Assembly: GCF_031143425.1 (NCBI RefSeq)
Contig: NC_090437.1
Span: forward strand, 848,855,978 to 848,919,977
Length of the DNA: 64,000 bases
Source of the DNA: Pleurodeles waltl
Lineage: Eukaryota > Chordata > Amphibia > Caudata > Salamandridae
Direction of reading: 5' to 3'
The position numbers and the translations under genes are program-made. The notes beneath the pieces were generated by a model. It worked only from the letters and a program-made list of their open reading frames with translations, searched no databases and was not told the DNA's origin. Positions 63,245-64,000 of the stretch are shown here, in pieces; the stretch's first letter is position 1, and the number at the start of each line of letters is the position of its first letter.

Positions 63245-64000
63245 AACACAAAAAAAACATTTGCCCTGGCGCCTAGAGGTTTCTTCCCCCCCTGGGGGCA
63301 GATCGGCCTAATAATAGGCCGATCTGTCCCCCGGGGGGGCAGAAATGGCCTAAAATAAATTTGCCCCCCCAACCCCCACCCCCCCCCCCCGGGAGCGACC
63401 CTTGCCTACGGGGTCGCTCCCCCTGCGTGACATTGGCGCCAAAAAACAAATCCCCGGTGCCTAGTGGTTTCTGCCCCCTTGGGGGCAGATTGACCTAAAA
63501 TTGGCCAATCTGCCCCCAGGGGGGCAGAAATGGTCTAAATACAATTTGCCCCCCCCAGGGGAGCGACCCTTGCCTGATGGGTCGCTCCCCATCTCTAAAA
63601 AAAGAAACAACAAAAAAAAAAAACACAAAAAAAAAATTGCCCTGGCGCCTAGAGTGTTCTGCCCCCCCCCGGGGGCAGTTCGGCCTAATAATAGGCCGAT
63701 CTGTCCCCCGGGGGGGCAGAAATGGCCTAAAATAAATTTGCCCCCGCAACCCCCCCCCCCCCCGGGAGCGACCCTTGCCTACGGGGTCGCTCCCCCTGCG
63801 TGACATTGGCGCCAAAAAACAAATCCCCGGTGCCTAGTGGTTTCTGCCCCCTTGGGGGCAGATTGACCTAAAATCGGCCAATCTGCCCCTAGGGGGGCAG
63901 AAATGGTCTAAATACAATTTGCCCCCCAGGGGAGCGACCCTTGCCTGATGGGTCGCTCCCCATCTCTAAAAAAAAAAAAAAACAAGAAAAAAAAAAAAAA

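Larger units (their letters stand above)
61011..63637. repeat. Higher-order pattern in satellite B (5 units, ~1.88 kb)
   Basis: The unit at 61011 carries TCGGCCAATCTGCCCCTAGG, GAGCAACCC and a long pure-A linker. The next unit at 61385 starts CATTTGCCCTGG with CTAGAGGTTTCTTCC. The same pair recurs at 62886 and 63262, offsets 1875 and 1877, which is five units. The last visible unit (63638) again has the TCGGCC and CCCCTAGG variants and a long A linker, but with GAGCGACCC, so the order is not strictly periodic. Confidence 0.75.
60611..64000. repeat. Satellite B: tandem ~356-383 bp dimeric units with A-rich linkers
   Basis: Nine units start at the motif TGCCCTGGCGCCTAG at 60631, 61011, 61385, 61741, 62121, 62503, 62886, 63262 and 63638. 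The array runs off the right window edge. Each unit is half A (TGCCCTGGCGCCTAG to CATTGGCGCC), then half B (AAATCCCCGGTGCCTAG to TCGCTCCCCATCTCT), then a poly-A-rich linker with AAACAACAAA or CACA interruptions. The halves align: both have a GCGCCTAG/GTGCCTAG start, CTGCCCC...GGGGGCAG, a CCTAA...GGCC centre, GGGGCAGAAATGG, TAAATA, a C-run, then GAGCGACCCTTGCCT and GGGTCGCTCCC. Unit length varies through C-runs and A-runs. There is no similarity to satellite A. It could derive from a dispersed hairpin-rich repeat that became tandem. Confidence 0.93.

Noticed and set aside
60647..63815. Proline/glycine-rich open frames in satellite B
   Set aside because: Produced by C-runs and A-runs in the repeat units; frames shift with homopolymer length.
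1..64000. rRNA, tRNA, snRNA or histone gene cluster as the basis of the tandem array
   Set aside because: No recognisable conserved RNA or histone sequence in either monomer.

Overview
This window holds no gene I can support. It is almost entirely satellite (tandem-repeat) DNA of a eukaryotic nuclear genome, in three parts. (1) Positions 1-59549 are one uninterrupted head-to-tail array of a ~382-383 bp monomer ('satellite A'). It has about 155 complete copies, is cut by the window edge on the left and ends abruptly on the right. (2) Positions 59550-60410 are non-tandem sequence that begins exactly at a TTAA within a satellite monomer, followed by a 200-base block of N at 60411-60610. (3) Positions 60611-64000 are a second, unrelated array ('satellite B') of ~356-383 bp units. 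Each unit is a dimer of two diverged ~190 bp halves full of G/C hairpins, with A-rich linkers between units; nine units are visible.

Satellite A is a nested mosaic of higher-order repeats (HORs). Positions 1-9940 are a 10-monomer HOR with a 3826 bp period. From 8387 a second 10-monomer order begins; it recurs at about 37.9, 41.7, 45.5 and 53.0 kb. Positions 18724-34750 carry an 18-monomer HOR (6892 bp) with a 6-monomer (2298 bp) and a 3-monomer (1147 bp) duplication inside it. Positions 45521-59140 are two copies of a 17-monomer HOR (~6.5 kb). The first copy carries a 69 bp deletion and the second a 681 bp out-of-register duplication. A 765 bp two-monomer duplication sits at 40927-42456. Copies within an HOR family are nearly identical by eye, while neighbouring monomers differ at many sites. 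This points to recent, repeated unequal exchange or slippage at several scales.

A very large genome rich in satellites and assembled with gaps is the likely source. From memory, the flank beginning CCCCTTCGCTGCC and the satellite B hairpin units resemble interspersed repeats of salamander genomes, but I could not check this and the organism call is low confidence. The many short open frames in the array are repeat shadows, not genes. Nothing here suggests a protein system; the interest lies in the array architecture and its recombination junctions.
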